Shown one piece after another: positions 11,171 through 21,596 of a stretch of 64,000 nt of DNA. The position numbers and the translations under genes were made by a program. The stretch covers positions 1-64,000 of the forward strand of contig NW_026602913.1 in the NCBI RefSeq assembly GCF_947242115.1, read 5' to 3'. This DNA comes from Biomphalaria glabrata. Its lineage: Eukaryota > Mollusca > Gastropoda > Planorbidae. The notes beneath the pieces are model-generated. The model ran no database searches. It was not told the origin of the DNA and was given only the letters and a program-made list of their open reading frames with translations. The number at the start of each line of letters is the position of its first letter. Within the stretch, counting starts at the first letter, position 1.

Positions 11171-11804
11171 ATTATGGAAGTACATGCCTATTATGCACAT
11201 TAGCTGTTTTATAATGAATTTAATAAAATTTATATATAGATACTAATATAGTTTTTAATTTCGTGCATATTTTTCAGTCTTATTATTTTTGTTTTTCTTT
11301 TTCATTTGGGGCCATCCTAATGATCCTATTCACTTCTTTAGGACATCTAATTAGGCAAGCCCTGCCCTGCGTTTGAGTCGCCTCCCTTAATCTGACAACC
11401 TTTAAATGCAATGTGAAAGGTCAAGGTTCTTACAAAGCTTCCCTGCTTTCCAAAAGCTCCATTGTTGGACAAAGAAATTATGTCGATGGGTCTGACCAGT
11501 GTGACATTAAAACTTGCCTTCATTGCCGTCAGTGGGCTGGAAGGATGTGGTAAATAGATACCTGTCAATCAGATAGTATCAATTAATCAATTAAAAGACT
11601 GAACAATGATTACTGCTGCGAGGGGAGGGGAATAACTGTTAAAAAAGATCATTGTTGCTTATTTTTAAATTGTTTCGAATGTTCCTTCAGAACTGGTGAC
11701 TAATTCAATTATAAGTACTTAATTAACTAATTGGTTATTTTTCTTTATTGATTCGTGTCTTATGTCAATGAGTAAAAAAAAGCAAAATTTTAACTAAATC
11801 TGAG
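11171..11804. other. AT-rich spacer, nothing firm
   Basis: A 73-codon minus-strand open frame at 11347-11568 has no recognisable domain. Nothing else was recognised. Confidence 0.35.
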
Positions 11805-11875
11805 AAAGGGTGTGGGAGAGATAACGTGTAGAAACTTTTTTACAGACAGACAGACAGACAGACAGAATGAGTTGA
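11805..11875 (-). repeat. Fragment of interspersed repeat R2
   Basis: In reverse this reads ...GTCTGTCTGTCTGTAAAAAA then GTTTCTACACGTTATCTCTC and CCACACCC. It matches the opening part of R2, better seen at 14896 and 45335. Confidence 0.55.
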
Positions 11876-11917
11876 TATTAAATGATATAAAATTGAAGGT
11901 TGAGCATCGCATAAAAG

Positions 11918-12596
11918 ATGTTTGAGATGCCACTGCGAGATGTTTGAGATGCCACTGCGAGATGTTTGAGATGCCACTGCGAGATGTTTGAGATGCCACT
12001 GAGAGATGTTTGAGATGCCACTACGAGATGTTTGAGATGCCACTGAGAGATGTTTGAGATGCCACTGAGAGATGTTTGAGATGCCACTACGAGATGTTTG
12101 AGTTGCCACTGAGAGATGTTTGAGATGCCACTACGAGATGTTTGAGATGCCACTGAGAGATGTTTGAGATGCCACTGAGAGATGTTTGAGATGCCACTAC
12201 GAGATGTTTGAGTTGCCACTGAGAGATGTTTGAGATGCCACTGAGAGATGTTTGAGATGCCACTGAGAGATGTTTGAGATGCCACTACGAGATGTTTGAG
12301 ATGCCACTGAGAGATGTTTGAGATGCCACTGCTAGATGTTTGAGATGCCACTGAGAGATGTTTGAGATGCCACTACGAGATGTTTGAGATGCCACTGAGA
12401 GATGTTTGAGATGCCACTACGAGATGTTTGAGATGCAACTGAGAGATGTTAGTGATGCCACTGCGAGATGTTTGAGATGCCACTACGAGATGTTTGAGAT
12501 GCCACTGCGAGATGTTTGAGATGTCACTACGAGATGTTTGAGATGCCACTGCGAGATGTTTGAGATGCCACTGCGAGATGTTTGAGATGCCACTAC
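11918..12596. repeat. Minisatellite, 22-bp unit, about 31 copies
   Basis: Tandem copies of GAGATGTTTGAGATGCCACT plus GC or AC. Neighbouring units alternate among GCGA, GAGA and ACGA variants. Because 22 is not a multiple of three, long open frames arise only by read-through of all three phases; they are not genes. Confidence 0.95.
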
Positions 12597-12704
12597 GCCT
12601 ATGTGTTCCCCATCCCGTTTCCGCCTATGACGTTACTTACACATCAGCTCCGTTCCCGGAATACCTGGAGTAGTAAAGACCAACCAGCGTGTTGCTGATC
12701 TTTG

Positions 12705-13035
12705 AAGTGTAGCTCATCAAAAAATGCAAAGAAATATTGACCATTGAATTGTTACATATACTTGTTATTTATTATAAATGAATTTAGAGAATCCTTCTCT
12801 TTAGGCTCAGTCGTTTAGTGAATTATAGAGCTTCCGATAATTTGGGGCTCTGTGTCATAATTACCAAACATGGATGAAACATGTCAGAACTCTATAGCCC
12901 CATACTTAAAACCCTAGCTCGTAGTCTCCACTATAGTCTAAACGTCAAGGCTCATTCACGAATCTTTGGATCCACTTGTTTGCTTACATATGTTAAAAGA
13001 CTACTGTTTTTCCATTTGGTTAAATGTTGAATTAA
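12705..13035 (+). repeat. Long interspersed repeat R1, copy 2
   Basis: Direct-orientation relative of 10660-11170, sharing ATGCAAAGAAATATTGAC at 12724 and the ATTCACGAATCT block near 12954. It is diverged and non-coding. Confidence 0.55.
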
Positions 13036-13059
13036 TAACAGTTTAGATAACAGTGACCC

Positions 13060-13345
13060 AATAGATGATATCTTCCTAGATATTTCCAAAGCTTTTGACA
13101 AAGTTCACGAGCATAGTTTGCTTAAAAAATTAAAATATTTTGGCATTGGTGGTCCATTTTCTGATACGGAGAGATCAAACTGTAATCTGTAATAATAAAT
13201 GGCTCTAAACCAACACCAATAACACGAAACTCAGGTGTAACTCAATAAACAGTCTTAGGTCCACTACTACTTCTAATTTACATAAACGAATTATCAAATT
13301 GCATAAGTTCAGGAACAAACCTTCACTGTTTTCAGGACCTTTGGT
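13060..13345 (+). mobile_element. LINE reverse transcriptase core fragment
   Basis: The plus strand reads DDIFLDISKAFDKVHEHSLL then KKLKYFGIGGP, followed in a shifted register by NGSKPTPITRNSGVTQ and VLGPLLLLIYINEL. These are RT fingers/palm motifs of Jockey/CR1-type LINEs. The catalytic Y/FADD box is not reached; the copy is cut off after NLHCF. A frameshift and at least one stop break it. Confidence 0.75.
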
Positions 13346-14180
13346 AGGTCAAAAACAGGAGAGAGATATACAGAAAAGATCAGTAATCGGAGGTAGGTCA
13401 TCTCTTTTCAACATTCATAGAGCCTATGCATCTCTTTTTTTCTTCTTAAGATGATTTTTTTTTCTATCGAGGGCCGCATTTAAAAAAATAGGGGACGGGG
13501 GCCGCATATACAGTATTTGTACTCAACGGAGTTGTTATCCTTGTGACTGCTGTCACATTCAATCACCATCGACCTGATCTTACACATACTTATTTAAAAA
13601 TTGTAAACAATCCATAGCATTGTATGTGGACCAAAAGAATGTAAAAATTTTGCAACGTTTTTAAAGTGTGAAATTGTAACTTTTGGCTTTGACTTGAACC
13701 TCTCTTTCAGGTCATAATTTACTTGGAGGTGTGTACTCAGCCTTTGCATTAAGTCAGTGATTCCCAAAGTGGTCTATATAGACCCCCAGGTGTCTACGAG
13801 GACTTCCAAGAAGTGAAAAAATAAATTAGGGAACTATGACTTTAAAATGGGGGTCTACGATAGTGGATCTCATTTAAGCATGTCAAGACTTTAAATTTAT
13901 TTTCTCATCAGTGATCTGTACTTTAGCTAAATCTTTGAATTGTAAGCCTGTTAGTTGAAAGAATTTTGTTTATTTTTAAATTTTAACATCTTATTTACTT
14001 ATTTTAATTAGCTTAATTGTATATATGAAAGTAATATATATATATCTGGCCGAATCTAGCAAGATCTATAGAAGGTACAGTATTGGTTATTCTTATTAGT
14101 AATATGTCATCCTTCCTTCCCTGTCAAACAAGTTGTTTTATTTGAGCTTTTTATTTAACAAAGTTTTAATTTAAGTCGCT
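13346..14180. other. Spacer; hAT-like end at 13756
   Basis: The piece beginning CAGTGATTCCCAAAGTGGTC at 13756 has the look of a hAT terminus, and GGGCCGCAT words lie at 13472-13507. No paired terminus was found and no gene is seen. An AT microsatellite lies near 14034. Confidence 0.35.
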
Positions 14181-14272
14181 ATGAAACCATTTAAGGTGGA
14201 ACATCATTTGAGACACCCGGGACCCCCGGTTAGGAAGTCAAGCCCTTTATCACTCAACCACCGAGCCTCCCA
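14181..14272 (-). mobile_element. SINE S1 head, degenerate
   Basis: In reverse it reads CTCGGTGGTTGAGTGATAAA then GGGCTTGACTTCCTAACC and GGGTCCCGGGTG, the tRNA-like head of S1 without the downstream body. Confidence 0.55.
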
Positions 14273-14476
14273 CTATGAATATATGGAAACCCAATTATTC
14301 TTTTCAACTTTATCTTTTATTTTCTTGTTTTTAAATTTAATACAGTCGCAACACTTGGCCCAAGTTTAGCTGTTTGGTAAGTTATGTAAACCAACAGTTC
14401 ACAAACTGTAGTCATCGTACCTCCATAGGTGTTACGCAGTAAGATGAAAATAATGAACAATTCTTTTTTAATCTAA

Positions 14477-14625
14477 AAGCATGCGTGGTCGAGAGGCTAA
14501 GTGCGCCTGAATTGTGCTTGGCTTGGCTACCTATGAATGGGGCTCGAGGTTCGAAACCTGACTCGGGCAGAGTTGTGTTTACTGCAGTACGGAAACCTTT
14601 GTTTATTAATCAACTCTTTTCTCAG
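14477..14625 (+). mobile_element. SINE family S3, 5' part
   Basis: tRNA-like head GCGTGGTCGAGAGGCTAAGT, then GGCTCGAGGTTCGAAACC, GACTCGGGCAGAGTTGTGTT and a GCAGTACGGAAACC word. The fuller copy is at 58518-58760. Confidence 0.7.
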
Positions 14626-14704
14626 TACTGTTTTGTAGTATTTAGTTTGACATCCCAACCATATGTTTTGAAGACATTCTTGAGACGAATATTCCCAACT
14701 GGGT

Positions 14705-14889
14705 ATGGACCTCATTCACCAATCGTAAACAAATAACATTTGGCCACGTGGTGCTTTATCTCTTCTATATAATTTACGATCTCATGTTTAATTCATGATG
14801 GTTGTCACGTGACAGTTTTTTTTCATTGTTTTATCAATAAGATCACGTGACTAAATGTTGTTTGTTTACGATTGGTGAATGAGGTCCAT
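14705..14889. mobile_element. MITE with perfect 29-bp terminal inverted repeats
   Basis: The left end ATGGACCTCATTCACCAATC (continuing GTAAACAAA) is the exact reverse complement of the right end. Inside, CACGTG-containing arms also pair, so nearly the whole 185 bp can fold as a hairpin. No transposase. The target duplication is not clear, so the superfamily is left open. Confidence 0.85.
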
Positions 14890-14895
14890 TGAGCC

Positions 14896-15300
14896 CGAAG
14901 CTTATATCAACCCACTCTGTCATTCTGTCTCTCTGGTAAAATGTTTGAACGTTTATCTCCCATTTCTCATTCTCGGATCAAGTTAGAACTTTGCACAATT
15001 ATTTATTGAACCTGACAAGACGTGAATCAATTTAAAAAATTATCAAATTAGGTACTTAATTTTTGGTGATTTATTATTTTGTTTTATATCGAAATAAGGG
15101 AAATAAATGCAACTTAATGCTGTATTTATGGATTTCATCCCTTCATTGTCATTTGACACGTTTTTTCTCCCTATTCCCATTCTCGGGTCAAGTTGTATTT
15201 TTAGCATAATTATTCATAGTCGATGACAATAGACGAATAAATCGAGGAATTAACAAATTAGTACTAATTAATCAATTTCGTTCTTTGAAACCGCAGCTAA
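14896..15300 (+). repeat. Interspersed repeat R2, one copy plus a second partial copy
   Basis: R2 opens AAGCTTATATCAAC, then a GTCTGTCTGTCTGGTAAAA-type stretch, CACGTTATCTCCCACACCCA, TTCTCGGATCAAGTT, TTTGCACAATTATTCATT, a TGAATCAAT word and TAATTAAT. A partial second copy starts near 15160 (CCATTCTCGGGTCAAGTTG). Other copies: 16085-16250, 45335-45530, 56440-56590. The family was not recognised. Confidence 0.7.
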
Positions 15301-15339
15301 ATTTTCTGTTAGCAATAATGTTAATTTCATTTTTTTTAG

Positions 15340-15409
15340 CATAGGAGGAGGCAGAGGAAGTGGACCAGCAAGTAGCTACACTGTGAAGAATTTTCAGTCC
15401 CAGCATGAG
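15340..15409 (+). CDS. Possible exon, unidentified (weak)
   Basis: A T-run plus TAG acceptor leads into an open frame reading IGGGRGSGPASSYTVKNFQS then QH, followed by a GTAAAA donor, or by an in-frame TAA two codons on if not spliced. This could be an upstream exon of the 18943 gene or chance. The protein piece is not recognised. Confidence 0.2.
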
Positions 15410-15629
15410 TAAAATATTGTTGCAACTCTCGGCTAGGCACTCAACGAATAGGCATGCAACTCAACACAGTTTAACAGGAAATAAATACGTGTGTTTATTC
15501 ACTAGGACAAACACATAACACCCTTAGGCTTCCTCAGAGTCTTACTACTAATTATACCAGTCCTTTGTTACTTAACACGAATGTAGACCAACGACAGCCT
15601 TCTCAGGCAGCACAAAAGTTAGCCTCTTA

Positions 15630-15945
15630 GTTTCCCACACATTACATAAAACACTGAACCATAATCTTCAAATACAAAAACAAAATTTAATTAAATACTC
15701 TGAAAGACACAAAGATAAAGGCACATTCCTCGTCCCATATGCTAGGACAAATTTGTACAAATACTCCTTCTTCCCCAGTGCTATTAGTGCATGGAATGGG
15801 TTGCCTGAGCTAGCCAGGAAAACCAGTGACTTGGCAGAATTTAAGTCATTGGTTAATATGCATGACTAAATGCATGACGCGTAGGACGTAATCATCTTCT
15901 TTTTTGAAGTAACGTCTGTATTATATAAGATAAGATTAAGACTCT
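15630..15945 (+). mobile_element. LINE 3' end (same family as 838-1358)
   Basis: Encodes LHKTLNHNLQIQKQNLIKYS, ERHKDKGTFLVPYARTNLYK, YSFFPSAISAWNGLPELARK and a stop near MHD, followed by the family tail ACGCGTAGGACGTAATCATC and ATATAAGATAAGAT. The copy is 5'-truncated. Confidence 0.8.
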
Positions 15946-16084
15946 TCACAATCCCTGATGCACTGTTCTTCTCTCCATTCTAGTATCTTTCTGTTTACGT
16001 TCAACAGTGCGCTAGTGCGCACCTCAAGCACTGGTGCAAGGCAGGGTTACAACAATATTTTGCCTTTACATGATTTTATTAGAT

Positions 16085-16250
16085 CGTTTACATCAACTCA
16101 CGCTGTCTGTTTGTGTGTCCGTCTGGTAAAAGTTTCTACACGTTATATCTACCACACTCAATTTCGGATCAAACTGAAATTGTGCACAATTATTTCCTTT
16201 TACCCGACAACACAAGAATTAATTTTTTAAAAAGCTGAATCAGTCCACTT
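16085..16250 (+). repeat. Interspersed repeat R2 copy
   Basis: Contains ACATCAACTCACGCTGTCTG, TTTCTACACGTTATATCTAC, TTTCGGATCAAACTGAAATT and GTGCACAATTATT in the order typical of R2. Confidence 0.65.
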
Positions 16251-16341
16251 TTTAGGTTCTAGTCTAAGTATTAGTGAACATAAACCTTAAAAGTAGGTCG
16301 AGACTTTAGAAACAATAGGCATTACAAGCGTCCATGATCAT

Positions 16342-16490
16342 AAGCACTCCTCTAGAAGAGTGGTTACAATGTTGAGAAGGCTTGAGCCATGAATTTGAAA
16401 TAACGTAGTCGTGCCTCCTCACATTAATTGATTGTTATAAATGCATTCTATTTTTAGTCTAGATCTATTACACATTTAATAGGACTGACT
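16342..16490 (+). mobile_element. SINE family S2 copy
   Basis: Decayed head AGAAGAGTGGTTACAATGTT, AAGGCTTGAGCCATGAATTT, then ATAAATGCATTCT and TAGTCTAGATCTATTACACA, parallel to 10377-10500. Confidence 0.45.
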
Positions 16491-16542
16491 CAAACTGCTA
16501 ATTGATATAACTATGTTGAATATACTTTTATATATATGTGTC

Positions 16543-16686
16543 ATGGGGTGTCTTCCTTGGCTAATGTCAGGTATCCATCAGAGGCACCCAAAAATCCCAA
16601 AATAAAAATCCCAGTCTTCACCGGGAATTGAACCCGGGACCCCAGGTTCAGAAGCCAATCGCTTTACCGCTCAGCCACCTCGCCTC
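16543..16686 (-). mobile_element. SINE S1, head plus middle
   Basis: In reverse: GAGGTGGCTGAGCGGTAAAG, GGGTCCCGGGTTCAATTCCC, a GTGAAGACTGGGATTTTTAT linker, then a TGATGGATACCTGACATTAG part. The GTCGTTGTGCTGGCC core is missing. Confidence 0.8.
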
Positions 16687-17094
16687 TTTGAAGTGTGTAC
16701 TCTGGAGCTTTAATGAAATTAATGGTTGGGAAATTGTTCTTTAATTAATTTTAAAAAAAAACGTGTTTTTCTCAGTCAAAGCACGGGCTTCACCTGTTGT
16801 TACACTCGCCATCTTGTCTCAAGCTAACCCAACACTTTCAACACAGTTCTTCATAGTATGAAATAAGTATTGGTCTGAGTTTGTAATTGATTGAATTCTT
16901 CGAAATATTGCTAATAAGAATAATCTTCTTTTACTTTAAACTTTTAAGAATGACATGTAGAGACAATGTTTGTTTACCTTCTTTTCATAACAGATAAGAA
17001 TCAGAAATTTAAATGATTTCTATAGATATTTATAATTATTACTTTTATATATTTGCATTTTTTACATGTATAAACTGTGGGCACATCTGATTTC

Positions 17095-17171
17095 TGTTGG
17101 CTTTCGCGGCGCATAAAACACTCCGGCGGACCGCACGTGGCCCGGATGACGTAATTTACGCACTCCTGCAC
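17095..17171 (-). mobile_element. hAT-like terminal fragment
   Basis: In reverse it begins CAGGAGTGCGTAAATTACGT and continues GGGCCACGTGCGGTCCGCCG, resembling the CAGGGGTGCGCAAACT...GGCCCGC starts of hAT MITEs. The second end was not found. Confidence 0.35.
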
Positions 17172-17524
17172 TCTAATCAAAAGTGATTATTCATTTTTAT
17201 TAGTTTCGTAGCTTTATTTTGCATCTTGTTATCTTTCTTTTTAGCGACTTGTGGTGGGGTAGGGGATTGTCCTAAATTAATTTAATGTTGGGCTAACAAA
17301 AGTTAAATAGAGTTTTAGTTTAGGGCTTGTTCGATGTATGAAAATTTCTGTTAAAAGACCCTATTGGGATTCCATGATATATTTATCATTTATCCCTTGG
17401 CTTCTGTCTGGCGCTGTGAGAGTTCATGTTACCAAGTCCCTCCCCTTTTTCAGATAAGCAGCTGCTATTAAGGTATGTGTCATACTATGTGTGGTACTTT
17501 TGTCCTTTCAATGTGTCATAACAG

Positions 17525-17803
17525 AAGCGCGGTGGCTGAGCGGTAAAGCGGTTGGCTTCCAAACCAGAGGTTCCAGCTTTCTCTTGAAGACTAGCCCTTT
17601 TATTCTCGGTATCTATGGGCGCCTTTGAGTCCACCCAGCTCTAATGAGTACCTCACACTAGTTGGGGAAAACTAAAGGCTGTTGGTCGTTGTGCTGGCCA
17701 AATGACACCCCTGTTACCCCTGTTGCCATATGCCACAGAAACAGATGACCTTCACATCATCTGCCCCTATAGATCACAAGGTCTGAGAGGGGAACTTTTT
17801 TAT
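17525..17803 (+). mobile_element. SINE S1, full length
   Basis: Complete order: GCGGTGGCTGAGCGGTAAAG head, GAAGACTAG linker, GAGTCCACCCAGCTCTAATG, TGTTGGTCGTTGTGCTGGCC, AAACAGATGACCTTCACATC, and CACAAGGTCTGAGAGGGGAA. The box B region is decayed (GGTTCCAGC). Confidence 0.9.
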
Positions 17804-18065
17804 GCGTCATAAAGGGGGGATGTAATTTGAGTACAAAGTTCTCTACATTTTGTGAATAGCCTTGACCTATCTACAATTGTGTGACAAGTATTTTGTGTAG
17901 TTTTTTATTGCTCTATATATTATGCAATCATCTGCAAATAACCTGACTTTTTGTTCCTGAATTAATGCCATTGGGTAGGTCCTATGTGTATATTAGAAAT
18001 ATCAGTGGACCTAAAACTTCCTTGAGGCACACCTGTGTATTCTGTTACTGGAGCTTATTGAGAGC

Positions 18066-18821
18066 CAGAACCGTAGTGATGGGATGGGGAGGGGGCAAGG
18101 GGGCACGATGCACTGGGCGCCACACACAGAAAGGCTTCAAAAAATACAATTATTGTAGATATTTTTGTTAGGTAATACATTATAAGGTTATTTGTATTGT
18201 ATTGGTACGATTCTCGCTCTCTTTTAATCAGGCCTTTTCCAAACACTGCTCAATACACACATCAAACTCAAGAACTTGACAGCTAGAGTTCCAAAATACA
18301 GTAGTACAACACAATTGGCAGCACAATAAACTGAGTACAAATGTTACACTGTACATCACCGTACTGCCGTACTAAACTAAACTACTGTCTCTATATCTCT
18401 TCCTGGATGGGTACGTTTTACTCGAGGACTCCACTAGGACCAATTGCATGGTCAACAGTCCCGGCCTCCTCGCTGTCCTATACTGATATTACACTACACT
18501 ACACACCCTGTCTCTGGTCCACAAAGGCTTCTGATCACATGACCGCAACACGGGCCATATTTACGTGCAAACGTCAGACCAGTATTGTCCTTTGTCCGTC
18601 GACATAGTTCGCTAAACTGTATTACTGGCCTGTGTCACATGTGTCAGCTGATTGTACACAGTTAACTCTATCGCGTCGCCAATAGGATTACAACAGTAGG
18701 CCTATTATTATTAAATACATTTTATCAACAAGTCTATATTTCTATGTGATGTTCATATGGCGGGGGGTGGCGCCAATAGTGTACCTTTAGCCGGGTGCAC
18801 GCTTTGCTCACTACGCCTCTG
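18066..18821. mobile_element. Putative TIR DNA transposon, non-autonomous
   Basis: The ends CAGAACCGTAGTGATGGG and CTCACTACGCCTCTG are inverted repeats (CAGARSCGTAGTGA core), and both ends carry GGCGCC near them. There is no transposase; an 88-codon open frame at 18341 has no known domain. No matching target duplication was seen, so the boundaries rest on the inverted repeats alone. Confidence 0.5.
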
Positions 18822-18942
18822 TCCATAACGATGTGCTCTTTACCTGGGTAAATCCTTGGTGCCACGAAGCAGTAATGCCAACATTTTTAAGTAAATGTGA
18901 TAAACTTTTTATAAGACTACTAAAATGATATCTCTGTTACAG

Positions 18943-21032
18943 CCCAGGGTGAAGAAGGCGTGACTAAAATACTAAAGTTAGTTGAAGCAGAGCAGATAAA
19001 GTATGCTGTAAGTTATTTGACTAATTTCATGGTAAGATTATTAGTCTATCTACTTATCTTATCTTATCTTTGATAAAAAAAAATGGGCGTGATGGCTAAA
19101 TCTGAAACAAGTGGTCTTCAGTTCAAGACCCGATGAAGACGGACTTTAAATGTTTAATGGATACCTAGCATTTGTTGTGGATAAGTAAAGGTGTTTGCCC
19201 CGTAGATCTGAAAGGTTCACATTTGAGCCCATTAGCTCCTTCGTTCTGCGGTCGGGAACTTATGGTTCTAGTCCTCAACCGTTTTAGAACTCTTCGAAAG
19301 TCCCCTTTCAATATGCTTGCTTTATACTTTTTAAATTACAGATATCTACAAGTCTCGCTGCTACAAATTTTAATTTTAAGATAATTCTACTCTTTCATAT
19401 AAACCATTTTCAATCTGGAAGATTCTTTTCTTTTCTCTATTTTTTCTAGCTGTAGTTTTTATTTTTAAAAATATATTTGAATAGAAGAAAAAAGCTTTAA
19501 AAATTTTGAGTTACTTCCCATTGTTAAGGATTGTACAGATGTCTTTGGTAACCGGAGAAATATTATGTTAAAGCTCTTTAAAACTCTAAACGTGTTTGAG
19601 AAATTGGTTTAGAACTTTGTCTTGCCCAATGATATTTAGATGTAGCTTATACCTTCCAAGACGGTTTATATATTTGAATTTGCCCTCTTTTCAGGAGCTG
19701 GAACATTCTCAAGAGATAAAGAATATGCAGCTTAAACAAGCGAAGGACGTAAGTTATATCTTTTACTATCAAAGCGTAGTTATATTTTTTTTGTAATCTA
19801 TAAGATAAGAATTAAAATTTGAAACGAATATGTTTTAACATAATTTAACATAATAATTTGAACAAATATGTTTTCTCTTCAGAATCGAAAAATGGCTCTG
19901 AACAAGAAGGACCAAACAATGGAGGTAAAAAGAGTTTTAGAAATATCAAGAAAGTGCAAAATTCTCTTCTTAACAAAACATTGATTGAAATTGTAAAAAA
20001 AAAACAACTTAAGACTTTGTTTATAAAACACATTTTTTTCCTCTAGCTTCTAAAACGGGAGCTTCAAGAATTAAGGTAAGTATCTAGCTTCACAATTAGT
20101 CTCTCATTAGCACTTATTTTGTTCTATAAATTAGCCCAAGTAAAGTCTGAAAAAAAAAAGTTTTATATTTACTTCAATGAATTTTTTTTCTAATCTCACT
20201 TGTCCTCCTTGAATGTTGTCCTACTTGAATGTTGTCCTACTTGAATGTTGTCCTACTTGAATGTTGTCCTACTTGAATATTGTCCTACATGAATGTTGTC
20301 CTACATGAATGTTATCCTACTTGAATGTTGTCCTGCTTGAATATTGTCCTACTTTAATGTTGTCTAACTTGAATGTTATCCTACTTGAATGTTGTCCTAC
20401 TTGACTGTTGTCCTACTTGAATGTTGTCATACATGAATGTTATCCTACTTGAATGTTGTCCTACTTGAATGTTGTCCCACATGAATGTTATCCTACTTGA
20501 ATGTTGTCCTACATGAATGTTATCCTACTTGAATGTTATCCTACTTGAATGTTGTCCTACTTGAATGTTGTCCTACTTGAATGTTGTCCTACTTGAATGT
20601 TGTCCTACTTGAATATTGTCCTACTTGAATATTATCCTACTTGAATATTGTCCTACATGAATGTTGTCCTACTTGAATATTATCCTACTTGAATGTTATC
20701 CTACTTGAATGTTGTCTAACTTGAATATTATCCTACTTGAATGTTATCCTACTTGAATGTTGTCTAACTTGAATATTATCCTACTTGAATGTTATCCTAC
20801 TTGAATGTTGTCCTACTTGAATGTTGTCCTACTTGAATATTGTCCTACATGAATGTTGTCCTACATGAATGTTATCCTACTTGAATGTTGTCCTACTTGA
20901 ATATTGTCCTACATGAATGTTGTCCTACTTGAATGTGGCAACACTCCAATTTTGTCCCCCTTGAATGTTATCCTACTTAAATGTTGTTTTTCTTTCTTTC
21001 CTTTTTCTTTTAGAGAAGCAACAAACAACTGA
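18943..21032 (+). CDS. C-terminal exons of an unidentified coiled-coil protein
   Basis: Five small exons share one frame and good splice sites: 18943-19007, 19695-19748, 19883-19924, 20047-20075 and 21014-21032 (stop TGA at 21030). Incoming phase is one base. They encode about 70 residues: QGEEGVTKILKLVEAEQIKY, ELEHSQEIKNMQLKQAKD, NRKMALNKKDQTME, LLKRELQEL and REATNN. The piece is charged, helical and heptad-like, so a coiled-coil tail is likely. I do not recognise the family; a slight likeness of the first exon to the C-terminus of hydroxy-acid oxidases is not carried on by the later exons. Upstream exons were not found with confidence. Introns hold a decayed SINE (19084) and a large minisatellite (20208). 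A poly(A) signal follows at 21591. Confidence 0.6.
19084..19230 (+). mobile_element. SINE S1, strongly decayed, intronic
   Basis: Traces only: GGGCGTGATGGCTAAATCTG, GTTCAAGACCCGATGAAGAC, AATGGATACCTAGCATTTGT and AGATCTGAAAGGTTCAC, in S1 order. Confidence 0.4.
20208..20935. repeat. Minisatellite, 16-bp unit, about 45 copies, intronic
   Basis: Tandem copies of GTTGTCCTACTTGAAT with frequent variants GTTATCC, ACATGAAT and ATATTGTCC. It fills most of the last intron of the 18943-21032 gene, ending less than 100 bp before the acceptor of the last exon. Variant units are partly grouped, consistent with block duplication inside the array. Confidence 0.95.
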
Positions 21033-21097
21033 AATAAATCAGCCAAATGTTCCTCATTCTTTGAGGACTCTCTTTTGATTACCCGAGCCACTCACTT

Positions 21098-21290
21098 GGA
21101 TGGCTGCCTGTTCGTGCGGTTTGCGCGCTGGACTGTCGTTCGGATTTATCGACGGTCTAGGATTCAAACCCTGCCCGCTATCATCCCCCGTCGTACTGAG
21201 GGAGGTTTGGACTAGGAAGTAAACTATCTTCAACTCTGAAGGAACATCCGAAACATGTCAAACAAAACAAAACAAGCCTGTCATTTTGTT
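21098..21290 (+). mobile_element. SINE family S4 (tRNA-like head), in the 3' UTR
   Basis: Head GGATGGCTGCCTGTTCGTGC, GGTTTGCGCGCTGGACTGTC, box B-like GGATTCAAACCCTG, then CATCCCCCGTCGTACTGAGG, GGTTTGGACTAGGAAGTAAA and ATCTTCAACTCTGAAGGAAC, ending in an ACAAAACAAAAC tail. It lies 66 bp after the stop of the upstream gene. Confidence 0.75.
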
Positions 21291-21590
21291 TAAGACTAAT
21301 GCAAGGCCTTGGAAATTGTTTCTAAGGAGGAAGAAAACACGTGTCATTTTGGCATTTCCAAAAATAGAAATGCATCGCACCATTGAACTCCTATGTTAGC
21401 TTGTTGGTTTTTTTTTTTGGTTAGTTAAATATATTTAAATGTTTGACATAATGTTGGTAATATTTTCTAAATGTTCATATTATCTCTGGTTATATTCTTC
21501 TTCTAAATCTGTTTTCTCATTCAAAATTGTATACTTGTATATTTATATTTGCTTGTATATTTAATGAAAAGTAAAATGCTAATTGTTGTT

Positions 21591-21596
21591 AATAAA
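21591..21596 (+). terminator. Poly(A) signal AATAAA
   Basis: AATAAA lies about 560 bp after the stop codon of the 18943-21032 gene on the same strand and is the first canonical signal there, so it is the likely end of that transcript. Confidence 0.45.

Noticed and set aside
11790-12351. Overlapping minus-strand open frames of 69-157 codons with QWHLKHL repeats
   Set aside because: They are read-through of the 22-bp minisatellite in several phases; no start context or non-repeat domain.
17245-17258. 14-bp micro-exon candidate that would link the 15340 exon to the 18943 gene in phase
   Set aside because: It fits the phases and has a strong acceptor, but 14 bases are too few to support without transcripts.
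18943-19007. Likeness of QGEEGVTKILKLVEAE to the C-terminus of hydroxy-acid oxidases
   Set aside because: Following exons are coiled coil and lack the expected ALSGC segment, so the match is probably chance.
20208-20935. Regular short repeat that could be taken for a CRISPR array
   Set aside because: Units are directly tandem with no spacers, and the context is an animal intron.
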